The notes beneath the pieces were generated by a model that was given only the letters and a program-made list of their open reading frames with translations, ran no database searches and was not told the DNA's origin. A stretch of 64,000 nucleotides of DNA from assembly GCF_014750685.1 (NCBI RefSeq), contig NZ_JAAXGE010000007.1, positions 248,001 to 312,000 of the forward strand, in the 5' to 3' direction. Position 1 is the stretch's first letter. Each line of letters starts with the position of its first letter. The translations under genes and the position numbers were made by a program. This stretch comes from Bacteroides sp. GM023 (GTDB lineage: Bacteria; Bacteroidota; Bacteroidia; Bacteroidales; Bacteroidaceae). This document shows, in pieces, positions 10,143-20,247 of the stretch.

Positions 10143-12095
10143 TTAATTTGCGATTACGATGCCCCCATTGCAAGGTATTGAAACTTGTAACTGTTGATGT
10201 TTATTTAGTTTCTCTGTCGAAGTCTTGCCTGTCAGTCTGGTATTATCAGTATAAACGCTAATTGTTTCTCCCGCAGAAATCATCGGTAAATGAAGTTTGA
10301 CTTTGATTTCTTCGGATGAAGCATTAATGCCTGCAATATACCATTTGTTTTGATGTCGTCTGGCCAATATGATATATTTTCCCGGATACCCATCCAAAAA
10401 ACGTACTTCGTCCCAGGTGCTCGGAACCTCTTTCATGAAATTGATAGCCCATTCAGGAGCATCAGTCAAATTGTTGGGAGTAAGTGCGAAATGTTGTACA
10501 GGGCTTTGAAAGAGAACAGCCGTAGCAAGTGCAAATACATCCGAAGTGATCCGACGGCTGGTTCTTGTGGTTGAATCATTTCTTGCATTATAATATTTAT
10601 TCAATGTGCTGCCGCCGAAGTCCATGCTACCAACCGTGTTGCGTATAAACGGATGCAAACAGGCATTGAATGCTTCAGCATCACAACTGCCTTGTGAGAA
10701 ATGTAAATTTTCACTCGCTAATACCGCTTCACTTGAAGCAAAATTGGGGTACATACGTTCCCAACCGCGTGGTAGCGTACATCCGTGGAATATAACTAAT
10801 AGTCCATAGTCGTTGGCATCTGCTAAAATATCTTCGTAAAGTTGCATAGTCACTTGTTTATCGCTTCCTATGAAGTCTACTTTTATCCCACGAATCCCGA
10901 TACTTTGCATCCATTTCATTTCCTTGCGACGATTGATAGTAGTATTCATGATACCTCTTGGACTTTGAGGCGCATCATTCCAATAACCATTGGAGTTATA
11001 CCATAAGTAAAGGGCGACTCCTTTGCTTTTTGCATATTCGGCTAATTTCTCAATACCTTTCCGTCCTATTTGCTTGTCCCATAAAGCATCGATTAAAACA
11101 GACTGGTATCCCATGGCTGCACTGAAATCGATATATCTTATCTGTTCGTCGTAATTACAACTGCTATCTCCACCGATAATCCAGCTCCATGAACCTTTTC
11201 CATATTTATATTCCTGCGAAGCTTCATAAAGTGGTTTTACAACATCGAAAGCTACTGTTGTTTCAACGATGGGGGCTAATGTCTCACCTATGGTTATGGT
11301 ACGCCAGGGAGTTTCTCCGGGCAACATGATGCCGGGATTGGTAGTACCGTTACCATTATATTCGCCTGTTTGCGGGAATCCGATTTGATACACGCCGTCT
11401 GGTTTTCCTATCAGGCGACTGCCACAATAAGCGCTGCTAACCCCGGTTTCGGATATCAGTATCCAACCTTTATCATTGTTACGGAATAAGCATGGGAAAG
11501 TATATCCCTCGCCCCATCCGTTTTTCCCAACAGCATCATCCACTGTGTACGGGGTCTCATAACTGGGTGACGTACGGGCGAATCCCCCCATTGGTTTGCT
11601 TTGCGGACATAGGAAAGTTGTGCTTCCGGAAGGAAGTACGAATCCTGTCGCTTCTTCATTAATCACACAGCAGAGAGTCTCCTTTTGCGGATACATGTTA
11701 TATTTGAATACGACATCCCAGTTGCTTACCTGAAAGACCACGTCATATATTACTTTTCCATTTTGAGAAAAAGTAAAAACTCCTCTATTGGCCTGATAAT
11801 GTACGTTGCTTTGTTTGATAGAATGTAATTGGTACTCTTCATCCAGTTGTTCTATCGGACTTGCAGCACTCAGTTGCATTTCTTTGGTAAAGTCACCTAT
11901 ATTAGTATTCAATCCTAATGGCGAAGCTAGTATAAATGACACATTATTATAAGAAATGCTGTAGGATGGTACACCATTCTCATCGGTTATGCGAACTGAC
12001 AGTTTCCCGTCGGGACTTGTAATTTGACTCTGTTCTGCATGGATAGACTGACTGAACAGCCATAAGATACCTGTTAATAATATTATTCTGCTCAT
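10143..12095 (-). CDS. GH97 retaining alpha-galactosidase-like enzyme
   Basis: A 650-residue secreted protein (signal ending QSIHA). The GH97 layout is an N-terminal beta-sandwich (1-280), a TIM barrel and a small C-terminal sheet. The barrel contains GIKVDFIGSD, with Asp407 in the position of the nucleophile of retaining GH97 enzymes. SSEAVLASEN follows, whose Glu456 and Glu462 are candidate acid/base residues; the 55-residue spacing of 407 to 462 fits my memory of the B. thetaiotaomicron enzyme. Retaining members are alpha-galactosidases, and inverting ones (SusB) lack this Asp. A role in removing galactose from xylan side chains is inferred from context. Its start lies 5 bp after the upstream GH43 gene's stop. 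Confidence 0.88.
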   Translation of the reverse strand: MSRIILLTGILWLFSQSIHAEQSQITSPDGKLSVRITDENGVPSYSISYNNVSFILASPLGLNTNIGDFTKEMQLSAASPIEQLDEEYQLHSIKQSNVHYQANRGVFTFSQNGKVIYDVVFQVSNWDVVFKYNMYPQKETLCCVINEEATGFVLPSGSTTFLCPQSKPMGGFARTSPSYETPYTVDDAVGKNGWGEGYTFPCLFRNNDKGWILISETGVSSAYCGSRLIGKPDGVYQIGFPQTGEYNGNGTTNPGIMLPGETPWRTITIGETLAPIVETTVAFDVVKPLYEASQEYKYGKGSWSWIIGGDSSCNYDEQIRYIDFSAAMGYQSVLIDALWDKQIGRKGIEKLAEYAKSKGVALYLWYNSNGYWNDAPQSPRGIMNTTINRRKEMKWMQSIGIRGIKVDFIGSDKQVTMQLYEDILADANDYGLLVIFHGCTLPRGWERMYPNFASSEAVLASENLHFSQGSCDAEAFNACLHPFIRNTVGSMDFGGSTLNKYYNARNDSTTRTSRRITSDVFALATAVLFQSPVQHFALTPNNLTDAPEWAINFMKEVPSTWDEVRFLDGYPGKYIILARRHQNKWYIAGINASSEEIKVKLHLPMISAGETISVYTDNTRLTGKTSTEKLNKHQQLQVSIPCNGGIVIAN

Positions 12096-12100
12096 ATCTA

Positions 12101-13495
12101 TTAGTGATTAAATGTCCAGTAATCTACGTTAAAAAGCTCTTCATCACCGCCTTTGAATAGTAAATACAAATCATGTATTCCTTTGACGGCATTCACTTGG
12201 GTTGTCTGTACTTTCCATTGTTCCGGTCCGCCTGTCGGTGAGACCTCTAATGTTCCGACAACAGAACCTCCCAGTGCATCAATGCGTAGTTCTATGCTGC
12301 CTCCCTGAATCAAACCGGCTACGCAGGCGGAGAAGTTTGTCGCCCCTTTTTCTCCGAAATCGACGGAACGAACTTTCAGCCAGTCACCATTATGAATGGA
12401 AGTGATATAATGTTGCGAACCAGCCCTGCGATTGGTCTTCAATCCATAGCTGAAAGCCATTGTTTCTGCTTCTACCCGCTGATAGGGATTCAGGTTACGA
12501 ACAGGAGTACGGACACCCTCTTTGGTGAAAGGAATAAAGGGAATCTTTCCATCTTCGCCAAACTTAAATTCCTCTATACAGGTTGAACGACGGAAACCAC
12601 CTCCATTGGGTAATGCTCCATTGTGATAGAACATAAAATGGCGGTTATGATATTCGATGGAGCCTCCATGAATGGTGAAACTGTTTGCTGCTTCATTCAT
12701 GATACGTCCCTGATATTTCCATGGGCCATGGATGCTTTTAGCAGTGGAGTAAGCCATGTGTTCCGGAACACCACCGGCGGCATATACCATGTAGTAAAGC
12801 CCGTTGCGTTTGAACATCCATGGTCCCTCTTCATAATTTGTTTTCAGCATACGTTTATTGAACTGATAGTCTCGCTTCATAACCAATGGACCAAAAGCGA
12901 TGGAATCATTCAGTTCTTTAACGGGAATGACTTCGCTGCCTAACGATATCATGTCCTTGTTTAGTTTGGCATACCACAATCCGTTATTTCCCCAGAAAAG
13001 ATAGGCTTGTCCGTCATCATCAATGAATACAGAGGGATCGATATAACCGAAAGCTCCGGGGACAAGAGGTTTTTTCAAAGGATCGGAGTAAGGTCCCTCC
13101 GGTCTGTCGGCTACAGCCACACCTATACCATGCAGCTTTTTTATGGTATCATTGGCACAGATATACCAGTACCATTTACCATCCCGTTCGATAGCTTGAG
13201 AAGCCCAGGCGTTATCTCCCTGCACTGCCCACTGAAACGTTGCTGTGGAAATGGGTGTTCCCCGGTAAGTCCAGTTTACCATGTCCGTGGTGGAGTATAA
13301 CTGCCATTCTTTCATCTTGAAGTATTGCGCATCATCCTCATCATGATCGGTGAAGAGGTAAACGGTGTCGTTATGCACCATAGGTGCCGGATCAGGAGTG
13401 AACCATGTTTGTATAATAGGGTTTTGCGCCAGGCAAAAAGGACTCAATAATAGGGAAAACAGGCTTATAGCCATTACTTTCTGTAAGTTTTTCAT
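12101..13495 (-). CDS. GH43 arabinofuranosidase/xylosidase with CBM6
   Basis: A 464-residue secreted protein (signal ending PFCLAQ). The five-bladed propeller of GH43 spans about 25-330 with its three acidic residues visible: Asp in FTPDPAP (base), Asp in GYIDPSVF (pKa modulator) and Glu in YEEGPWM (acid). From about residue 335 a CBM6-type domain begins (YQRVEAETMA, ending FNVDYW). The arrangement resembles GH43 subfamily 29 arabinofuranosidases, but subfamily assignment needs alignment. The gene sits 48 bp after the GH43-GH51 fusion and 5 bp before GH97 in the left-reading block. Confidence 0.88.
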   Translation of the reverse strand: MKNLQKVMAISLFSLLLSPFCLAQNPIIQTWFTPDPAPMVHNDTVYLFTDHDEDDAQYFKMKEWQLYSTTDMVNWTYRGTPISTATFQWAVQGDNAWASQAIERDGKWYWYICANDTIKKLHGIGVAVADRPEGPYSDPLKKPLVPGAFGYIDPSVFIDDDGQAYLFWGNNGLWYAKLNKDMISLGSEVIPVKELNDSIAFGPLVMKRDYQFNKRMLKTNYEEGPWMFKRNGLYYMVYAAGGVPEHMAYSTAKSIHGPWKYQGRIMNEAANSFTIHGGSIEYHNRHFMFYHNGALPNGGGFRRSTCIEEFKFGEDGKIPFIPFTKEGVRTPVRNLNPYQRVEAETMAFSYGLKTNRRAGSQHYITSIHNGDWLKVRSVDFGEKGATNFSACVAGLIQGGSIELRIDALGGSVVGTLEVSPTGGPEQWKVQTTQVNAVKGIHDLYLLFKGGDEELFNVDYWTFNH

Positions 13496-13543
13496 GTCTT
13501 TATTATCTTTAATTTCTATACTTTACGTACTGTCGGCTATTTT

Positions 13544-16500
13544 CTATTGGGCCGATATGCGAAAAATAGTATATGAGAGTGGAAGGAATTCATAATTAAA
13601 ATGTTTATTGAATTCATTGTATTCGCTCTGCCGTGGATAGATCTTTTCGGGCTCGTCAAATGAGTTCTCATCTTTGCCGTTGTTGGCTGATAATGTGATA
13701 ATACTTCCTTTCTTATCTATCTTCGTTACACCATCCAATTTGAAACTTGTAGAATAAGGAACATCTGCGGCATTGACAACTTTGATAATGATTTCTTTGC
13801 TTTTTTCATCGTATCCGGAAGATATGAATTGGAGCGGTATGGAATCTGGAGTGTGGACAATATTGGAGTTCCTGTCTCGACTTACACTACGGCTATGCTT
13901 GATATTGTAAGTCGGTCGGTTTTCGGCTGCCATTTTCTGTACATAATAGGAAGAACGCCCCAACACTTTGTCAGAGTCAATCCAAATAAGGTTCGTTGAC
14001 CACGAACGATCGTGGCGGTTCTCAAGAAGCGGTGCATATGAAGCCATTTTCACCAAATCACCATTACGTTCCATTCCTGATATGAATGCGGCTTCAGACA
14101 GTGCGGCTGTCATGTTTCCACCGCCGACTCCCCGGTTACAAGCGTATTCGCCTACGTATACAGTATATTTGCCACGCGGATGTTGGTCAAAAATAGTAGA
14201 GTTCCGAAAGAAAAAATCAGGAGCGACATACCAATGCGGGTCAACCATATCTGTTTGGGTTATTTTGCCGGTTCCATTGATCCCATGGTTGGAAATCAAT
14301 GTCAGTTGCGGATATTTTTCTTTGATTGCCTTGTAGAAGATGTCGAAACGTTTGTCATATTCATCTCCCCAGTTCTCATTACCGATTTCTACGTATTGTA
14401 GTGGAAAAGGCTTGGGATGTCCGTCAGCAGCACGTCGTGCTCCCCATACGGTCGTTTTGTCCCCCAAAGCATATTCGATAGCGTCCAGACAATCATTCAG
14501 ATAAAATTCAATTTTATCTTCCGGACAAGCATCTCCCATACGGAATTGACATCCCAAACCTACATTACACACATACATCGCCTTGGCATTGATGTCTTCG
14601 CAGAACTGGAGCATCTCATAATATCCGAATCCGTAAGAACATCGGTATCCCCAAGTACTATATTCTCCGGGACGTGCGGCAGGGGCGCCCAATGTTTTTT
14701 TCCATTCAAAACGATTCTCCAGTGATATGCCTTCCACTACACAGCCGCCGGGCCAACGTACAAAAGCCGGTTTTAATCCTACTAACATCTGTGCGACATC
14801 TTTGCGCAAACCATTGGTGCGTTGATTGAACGTATTTTCAGGGAAAAGCGAAACGTAGTCCAGCCATACCTTGCCCGGTGCGTCAAATATGAGGGCTAGC
14901 TTCCCTTTGGCTGCTGTTCCGTTCGCTTTGACTTTTATTTTGAGGTCATTCCATTCTCCCGATGTGTTGAACGTAATGGGTACAGAAGCCAGCTCCTCGT
15001 TTTTTTCAGAAAGAAGTTTGGCAACGATATGACCTTTATATTCGGGAGCGATACGTACAATGATACGTAGCAGGTAGTTTTCTTCTGCCACTAGATTCAT
15101 TCCCCAATATCCCTCATTGATTAGTAACACCGGTTTGGAAGCGTCTTTTATGGTTAGTTCCAGATTATTGGGGGCTATGGCGAACTTTGGTTGGTGTTTG
15201 GTTAGCCGCATCTGCGCGGCCGATGAATCCTTTGCTTGTAAGCTCCATGCCGGTATGGGTGACGTCGTCCACCTGTATTGTTCAGGACGTACTTCCCCGG
15301 TAATATGATTCTTCACAGGTTTGGGATATAATGTTTTTTCTTCGGCATGGTAACCTTCTGGCATTTCCAGTTCTTCAAAACTCCGGTTTTGCACTAATTC
15401 CGCATACAAGCCGCCATCTCCGGCATGATTGATTTCTTCGAAGAAGACTCCGTACATAGAGGGGGACACTTCCGCCCCTTTCTCCTGCAAATTGATTACT
15501 ATGTCTTCTTTGGGTTGGCAGTCATTCCATATAAACACGGTTCCATTTTCACGACTGGGTGAAGCGCCTGTCCAGTCGGCAGAGTATGGCTCTCCCGTAG
15601 CCGGGTCGAGACCAACGTAACGGTTTGTTTTTAAGGACAACAGCATACATTGTCCATGCAGCATGTCCTGCCATTGGAACAGGCAACCTTCCGATTCTTT
15701 CTTTATCAGACGTACATCGGCCGAAAGTCCAGCTCCGACCACCGTGATAAATCCGGTTCCGTTCATGGCTTCGAGTGCCACACGTCCTTGTCCACGATCG
15801 TGAACACGAAAACGGCAAGCTTCTGTTTCATACTCTTTTGCTCCCTTGTCCTTAAAGTGCAAAGTGCCATGTGGATGTGCAAATATACGGGTGTTGTTTC
15901 CACGATTGAAAAGAGTGATGACTTTCCCTGTCGGAATGTTTTTGGAGCGGTCAGCCAGTGGCTCGTCAATTAGGAAATTGTCGAAGTCGGCATAGCCACC
16001 TTGTTTCCCTTCCGAATTATAAGCGAAAAGAGCATAGCGGGTTCCCTGAAATGTTTTCAATTGGTAGGGCATCAGGACACTGTCTCCTATGTTCATGAAT
16101 GATTTTCCGTCTACGCTGTAGCTGAACCATGCAGTATCTTCATCAAAATTTCCGGTAACGCGGAGATAGATAGGCTGGGACGCTAATGGTTTGGAAGCGG
16201 CTTCTACCCACTTGTTATGAGTCTGGTCATACCAGCGGATTACCAACTCCTTATTTATCCGTGAAACTCCCATCCATGCATAAGGGATATTGAGCAAACC
16301 GATTCCGGCGATGTCCCCCTCTTTGAGACGTGAAGCGTCGAGAGTTACTGTTGCAGATGATACCGGGCCGATACCTCGTTGGGTGAGTGTATTCTTTGCC
16401 CATAAGAAATCTTTGGCGGGAAGAGTATGAAGGCGTAACTTTCCTTTGGTGAGCGACCATTTGGAAAGATCCGGTTCATGATTCCATTGCCAAACAGGCA

Positions 16501-17608
16501 ACAATGTCTTTCCGTTAAAATCGTCACTGCGCTGATAGGGAGCGTGTGGTTCTACCTTTGCGTTAACAGCCGGTTTTATCCAAGTACGGGGTGAGCGTCC
16601 CAAATTACCGGGAAGTCCGAAGTATGGCCATCCGTCTTTCCAAGTGACAAGTGAGAGACAGGTGGTACGTCCTACAGCACGAAAATCCAGCATCGAAACT
16701 CCCCACCAGTCTCCGTTAGGCAGGTCTACTATTCCACCTTGATGCAGAGTGGCGCATCCCATATTATCTTTTGAAGGCTTGGATATTTTGAACTTGAATC
16801 CCATTTCCGGTACTGACGAGCCGAGGCTGATATTATCTGTCCAGTGTACACGTTCTGTACCCAGTGTTTCCTTTACGCTGATGGCCGCTGTCTCATAAGG
16901 ACCTTCTATTTTATCGGCACGGGCGCATTGCATACGTCCCATAGGGGAGTAATCCGCACTGATGATATAATATTTTCCTTTAATCTTATAAATATGGTGA
17001 CCTTCTCCCATTGCATTCCCGGCAGGGATAATCACTTGTTCACTACCTTCTACGTAGCCGCTGAAATCCGGCTTGATTTCGATCATCTTTACCTCGTCAT
17101 ATTTATATACGGCATAGATTTTATCATTGTCATCGAATAAAACAGATAAGTCGTAGATATTACCTCCCATATTTTTATGTTCCCAGGGGCCGGCGGGGTT
17201 ATCGGAGATGAATACTTGCATACCGTGTCCGTTGATATTGGAGAAGATATAGAATTTTCCTTTGTGATAACGGATACAAGGAGCCCATATACCTTGGCCA
17301 TAGGCTTCTTTGCCGTTAGAAAGCCGAAATTCGTCTCCCATATCCAGCCGGTTGAAAGCGTAACTAAGGAACTTCCAGTTGACAAGGTCTTTGGAGTGTA
17401 ATACGACCAGTCCGGGCATACAGTGCATCGTTGTGCCGGCCATATAGAAATCTTCTCCGACGCGGATAATATCCGGATCCGAAAATTCGTCATAGAATAG
17501 AGGGTTGGTGAATGTTCCGTTCCCATTATCGGCAGTCCATGAAGTCTGGGCTGCCAAAGGACATAAGATGGAAATATTCATCAGCAATAGTAATACAATG
17601 TTTCTCAT
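13544..17608 (-). CDS. GH43-GH51 two-enzyme fusion
   Basis: A 1354-residue secreted protein carrying two catalytic units. Residues 25-340 are a GH43 propeller (base Asp44 in FSDPDIIR, Asp in YDLSVLF, Glu in GEGHHIY). Residues about 350-560 are the beta-sandwich that follows many GH43_12 enzymes. About 570-700 is a beta-rich segment resembling a lectin-like or trefoil module (GRVALEAMNG, MLLSLKTNRYVGLD). About 710-1354 is a GH51 arabinofuranosidase: a carbohydrate-binding sandwich near 800-940, RWPGGCVVEG, acid/base Glu1078 in GNENWG, nucleophile Glu1154 in VGEYAC, and a C-terminal sheet. Both units normally release L-arabinofuranose or D-xylose from xylan, so one polypeptide probably removes two different linkages. 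The reading frame is intact across the junction. Confidence 0.9.
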   Translation of the reverse strand: MRNIVLLLLMNISILCPLAAQTSWTADNGNGTFTNPLFYDEFSDPDIIRVGEDFYMAGTTMHCMPGLVVLHSKDLVNWKFLSYAFNRLDMGDEFRLSNGKEAYGQGIWAPCIRYHKGKFYIFSNINGHGMQVFISDNPAGPWEHKNMGGNIYDLSVLFDDNDKIYAVYKYDEVKMIEIKPDFSGYVEGSEQVIIPAGNAMGEGHHIYKIKGKYYIISADYSPMGRMQCARADKIEGPYETAAISVKETLGTERVHWTDNISLGSSVPEMGFKFKISKPSKDNMGCATLHQGGIVDLPNGDWWGVSMLDFRAVGRTTCLSLVTWKDGWPYFGLPGNLGRSPRTWIKPAVNAKVEPHAPYQRSDDFNGKTLLPVWQWNHEPDLSKWSLTKGKLRLHTLPAKDFLWAKNTLTQRGIGPVSSATVTLDASRLKEGDIAGIGLLNIPYAWMGVSRINKELVIRWYDQTHNKWVEAASKPLASQPIYLRVTGNFDEDTAWFSYSVDGKSFMNIGDSVLMPYQLKTFQGTRYALFAYNSEGKQGGYADFDNFLIDEPLADRSKNIPTGKVITLFNRGNNTRIFAHPHGTLHFKDKGAKEYETEACRFRVHDRGQGRVALEAMNGTGFITVVGAGLSADVRLIKKESEGCLFQWQDMLHGQCMLLSLKTNRYVGLDPATGEPYSADWTGASPSRENGTVFIWNDCQPKEDIVINLQEKGAEVSPSMYGVFFEEINHAGDGGLYAELVQNRSFEELEMPEGYHAEEKTLYPKPVKNHITGEVRPEQYRWTTSPIPAWSLQAKDSSAAQMRLTKHQPKFAIAPNNLELTIKDASKPVLLINEGYWGMNLVAEENYLLRIIVRIAPEYKGHIVAKLLSEKNEELASVPITFNTSGEWNDLKIKVKANGTAAKGKLALIFDAPGKVWLDYVSLFPENTFNQRTNGLRKDVAQMLVGLKPAFVRWPGGCVVEGISLENRFEWKKTLGAPAARPGEYSTWGYRCSYGFGYYEMLQFCEDINAKAMYVCNVGLGCQFRMGDACPEDKIEFYLNDCLDAIEYALGDKTTVWGARRAADGHPKPFPLQYVEIGNENWGDEYDKRFDIFYKAIKEKYPQLTLISNHGINGTGKITQTDMVDPHWYVAPDFFFRNSTIFDQHPRGKYTVYVGEYACNRGVGGGNMTAALSEAAFISGMERNGDLVKMASYAPLLENRHDRSWSTNLIWIDSDKVLGRSSYYVQKMAAENRPTYNIKHSRSVSRDRNSNIVHTPDSIPLQFISSGYDEKSKEIIIKVVNAADVPYSTSFKLDGVTKIDKKGSIITLSANNGKDENSFDEPEKIYPRQSEYNEFNKHFNYEFLPLSYTIFRISAQ

Positions 17609-17687
17609 GGTTCTTGTTCTATTATGATTATAAGTGATAGATATTCTTGTAAAAATAAAGAAGCTTTATCTGTTCTTTTCCAAATCA

Positions 17688-20228
17688 TTATTTGAGCTTT
17701 CTATAAGGACTTTCCTGAAGATTGAGCCGACTGGTTTCATCGCTGCCACAGTCTATAATGATTTTATGTAGTACAATGGCAGGACTTAGCGGACGGATAG
17801 AGAGAGTATGCTTCCCTCTTTGCAGGTTTACATCCGGGAAATTGACAACAGACTCTATGATTCGGGCAGCACCTGCCGGATACATTTTTGAATAGCAATT
17901 GGCCCAGGTCATTTCGGAATTGTAATTGATAATCTGTTCTTTACCGCCGTCTAAACTGATGGCATAACTGTGACCTTCTTTCACAAAAGGGAGAGTACTG
18001 TCCAAAATTAGGCGCAAACGTACATGTTTCAGTTCTGATTTGAAGTTCATTTGGTAAGTTAATGAAGCTCCTTTTACCGGCTGAGTATAAGGCATCAACG
18101 TTATGCCAGAAAGCGTGCGGCCTAAATCAGGAATGATTGTCCATTGGGTGTTGTCACCTTGCGTACATTTGGCAAAACGTTCTGCTTCCATAACTATCAC
18201 TCCTCCTTTTTCTTCGTACTGATAGTTTCCGGGTTTGTAAAGTGACGCATCTACTCGTGCGACTTCGGGCATTATATTCCCGTTTTTGGGCTCATCCCAG
18301 CTGGTGTAGCCGATATGGGTCTGGTCCATCATGTGCTTCCACTTTCCATCAGCTATATGGTCATTATAATGGGAGCATAATTCTGCATCACGTTGAAAAC
18401 AGTATACCACTCTGTCTGCCCACTCGTTGGCACGCGGATCACCGTCTGATGCCAGTTTGCGATTCATGGCGACGGCATAATACATTTCATAAAGGTTGGC
18501 CATTGCCTGTACCGGGAAAAGAATCAGTTCCTGGTAAGCATCCCTCATATCTTGGGGTAACATCGTAAACTGACGATATGCATGTGCTTCCAATGCAAGG
18601 AATTCGTCCGTTACGGCTTTAAACTCTCCATTGGTTAGATTATATGTTTTGTGGTCTAGCATTTCGGCTGTAATACGGGCAGAATATTTACAGTAAAGGT
18701 TTAAAATGCGGGCAGCTTCTGCAGCATATTTTGAACCGAATTGTTGTTGGCAGAAATTATAGGTATATCCATTTAGATTGTCTGCCGTGAATAAACCGGG
18801 ATTCCATGCCATATTTAGGAAGAAATCCGTAGGAAATTCATTAGGTTTCAAATCCCCTACATTCAAAATCCACATTTTATCTACTCCATAGGTATAAGTC
18901 AGGTATAACTGTTCCCACATATGTTGGATTTGTGTCATATTAAGCCATTGGTAAGCTCGAGGTGCTCCATGAAGGTCTACATGATAATACATACCATATC
19001 CTCCTGGATGTCTTTTCCCGTTTAGCTCCGGTAATCGGCGCACATCTCCCCAGTTGTCATCGCAAAGTAGAATCATTACGTCATCGGGAATCTTCATGCC
19101 TTGGTCATAATATTCCAGTACTTCACTGTAAAGTGCCCATAGTTGAGGTGTCTTATAGGCTGGCTTTCCTGTGATTTCAGCGATGATTTTACGTTGTTCT
19201 TTTACAATGTCCTCTAATAAACGGGTATCCGTATCAGCTCCCATCGGGGCATCTCCATCTCCTCTCATGGCGATGGTGACAACTTCTTCTTTACCTTTCA
19301 TCCGTTGGATTCCCTCACGGAAAAAGCGGTCTATACCTTCTTTGTTTGTCTGATAATTCCATGCGCCATACTCTTTTCGGTTACGGGCATATTCCTGGTG
19401 GTTGCGGGCCATAGGCTCATGGTGTGATGTCCCGATAATGATTCCCATTTCATCTGCTAAAGAACTGTTCAACGGATCATCGGCATAAAAAGCGGCACTC
19501 CACATGGCGGGCCATAAGAAGTTAGCTTTCAAACGTAACAGAAGTTCGTATACATGTACGTACATTTTGCTGTTGAAACCACCGAACTTCCGGGTTGTCC
19601 AGTTCCCCATACAGGGCCACTCATCGTTAATGAAGATACCGCGATATTTTACAGCGGGTTCTCCATCTGTGTAGGTTCCTTTCTTTATATATATGGCATC
19701 ATGGCGAGCTACCGGGACGTCCGCCCACCAATACCAGGGTGAAACGCCTATTTGGCGTGATAATTCATAAATACCGTAAATCGTTCCGCGCTTATCACTT
19801 CCGGCTATGAGCAGAACTTCACCATCCAAACCTTCCAATGGTGCATGAAGGGTGGTGATGATAAATTTCTCATTCTTGTTCTTTAAATCTTTTGCATCCA
19901 ACTTTCCCGCTTTTACCAGTTGCCGGATAAGTGGACTTTTGTCGAATGAACCGATAATGATACGAATATCCTGCCTTTTTTCATTTGTCAGAACAGGAGT
20001 GACAGCAGTCACCTTACCAAAGTCTGTTTGTAGATTATGAACGGCAGACAGTACTCCCTTGTGGTCTTTTTCATCGCACCAGATTGCAAACGCTTGTGAC
20101 TGTGGAGTGACCAGTGGAAATCCTGTATTTCCCGAGATGAAGTGAACAAACGTCTCCGTAGCTTTTAAGGAGGGCGTTAACGTTAGGAAAATCAGTAAAG
20201 CTATTATTATTGATGTTTTCTTTTTCAT
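17688..20228 (-). CDS. GH115 alpha-glucuronidase, second copy
   Basis: The start at 20228 (MKKKTSIIIAL) begins a normal signal peptide and leaves 19 bp after the upstream gene. A longer frame from 20297 would overlap that gene and add 23 residues before the signal, so I reject it. The resulting 846-residue enzyme has the GH115 signatures GTIYGIYELSRQIGVSPWYWW, YRGIFINDEWPC, KFGGFNSKMYVH, GTSHHEPM, AMRGDGDAPMG and LCDDNWGDVRR, with a C-terminal beta domain. It should remove (4-O-methyl)glucuronic acid from xylan. Having two divergent GH115 proteins in one locus suggests different preferences for internal versus terminal or otherwise decorated uronic acid; this is inference. Confidence 0.92.
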   Translation of the reverse strand: MKKKTSIIIALLIFLTLTPSLKATETFVHFISGNTGFPLVTPQSQAFAIWCDEKDHKGVLSAVHNLQTDFGKVTAVTPVLTNEKRQDIRIIIGSFDKSPLIRQLVKAGKLDAKDLKNKNEKFIITTLHAPLEGLDGEVLLIAGSDKRGTIYGIYELSRQIGVSPWYWWADVPVARHDAIYIKKGTYTDGEPAVKYRGIFINDEWPCMGNWTTRKFGGFNSKMYVHVYELLLRLKANFLWPAMWSAAFYADDPLNSSLADEMGIIIGTSHHEPMARNHQEYARNRKEYGAWNYQTNKEGIDRFFREGIQRMKGKEEVVTIAMRGDGDAPMGADTDTRLLEDIVKEQRKIIAEITGKPAYKTPQLWALYSEVLEYYDQGMKIPDDVMILLCDDNWGDVRRLPELNGKRHPGGYGMYYHVDLHGAPRAYQWLNMTQIQHMWEQLYLTYTYGVDKMWILNVGDLKPNEFPTDFFLNMAWNPGLFTADNLNGYTYNFCQQQFGSKYAAEAARILNLYCKYSARITAEMLDHKTYNLTNGEFKAVTDEFLALEAHAYRQFTMLPQDMRDAYQELILFPVQAMANLYEMYYAVAMNRKLASDGDPRANEWADRVVYCFQRDAELCSHYNDHIADGKWKHMMDQTHIGYTSWDEPKNGNIMPEVARVDASLYKPGNYQYEEKGGVIVMEAERFAKCTQGDNTQWTIIPDLGRTLSGITLMPYTQPVKGASLTYQMNFKSELKHVRLRLILDSTLPFVKEGHSYAISLDGGKEQIINYNSEMTWANCYSKMYPAGAARIIESVVNFPDVNLQRGKHTLSIRPLSPAIVLHKIIIDCGSDETSRLNLQESPYRKLK

Positions 20229-20247
20229 GTTGTTTTCATTATGATGT

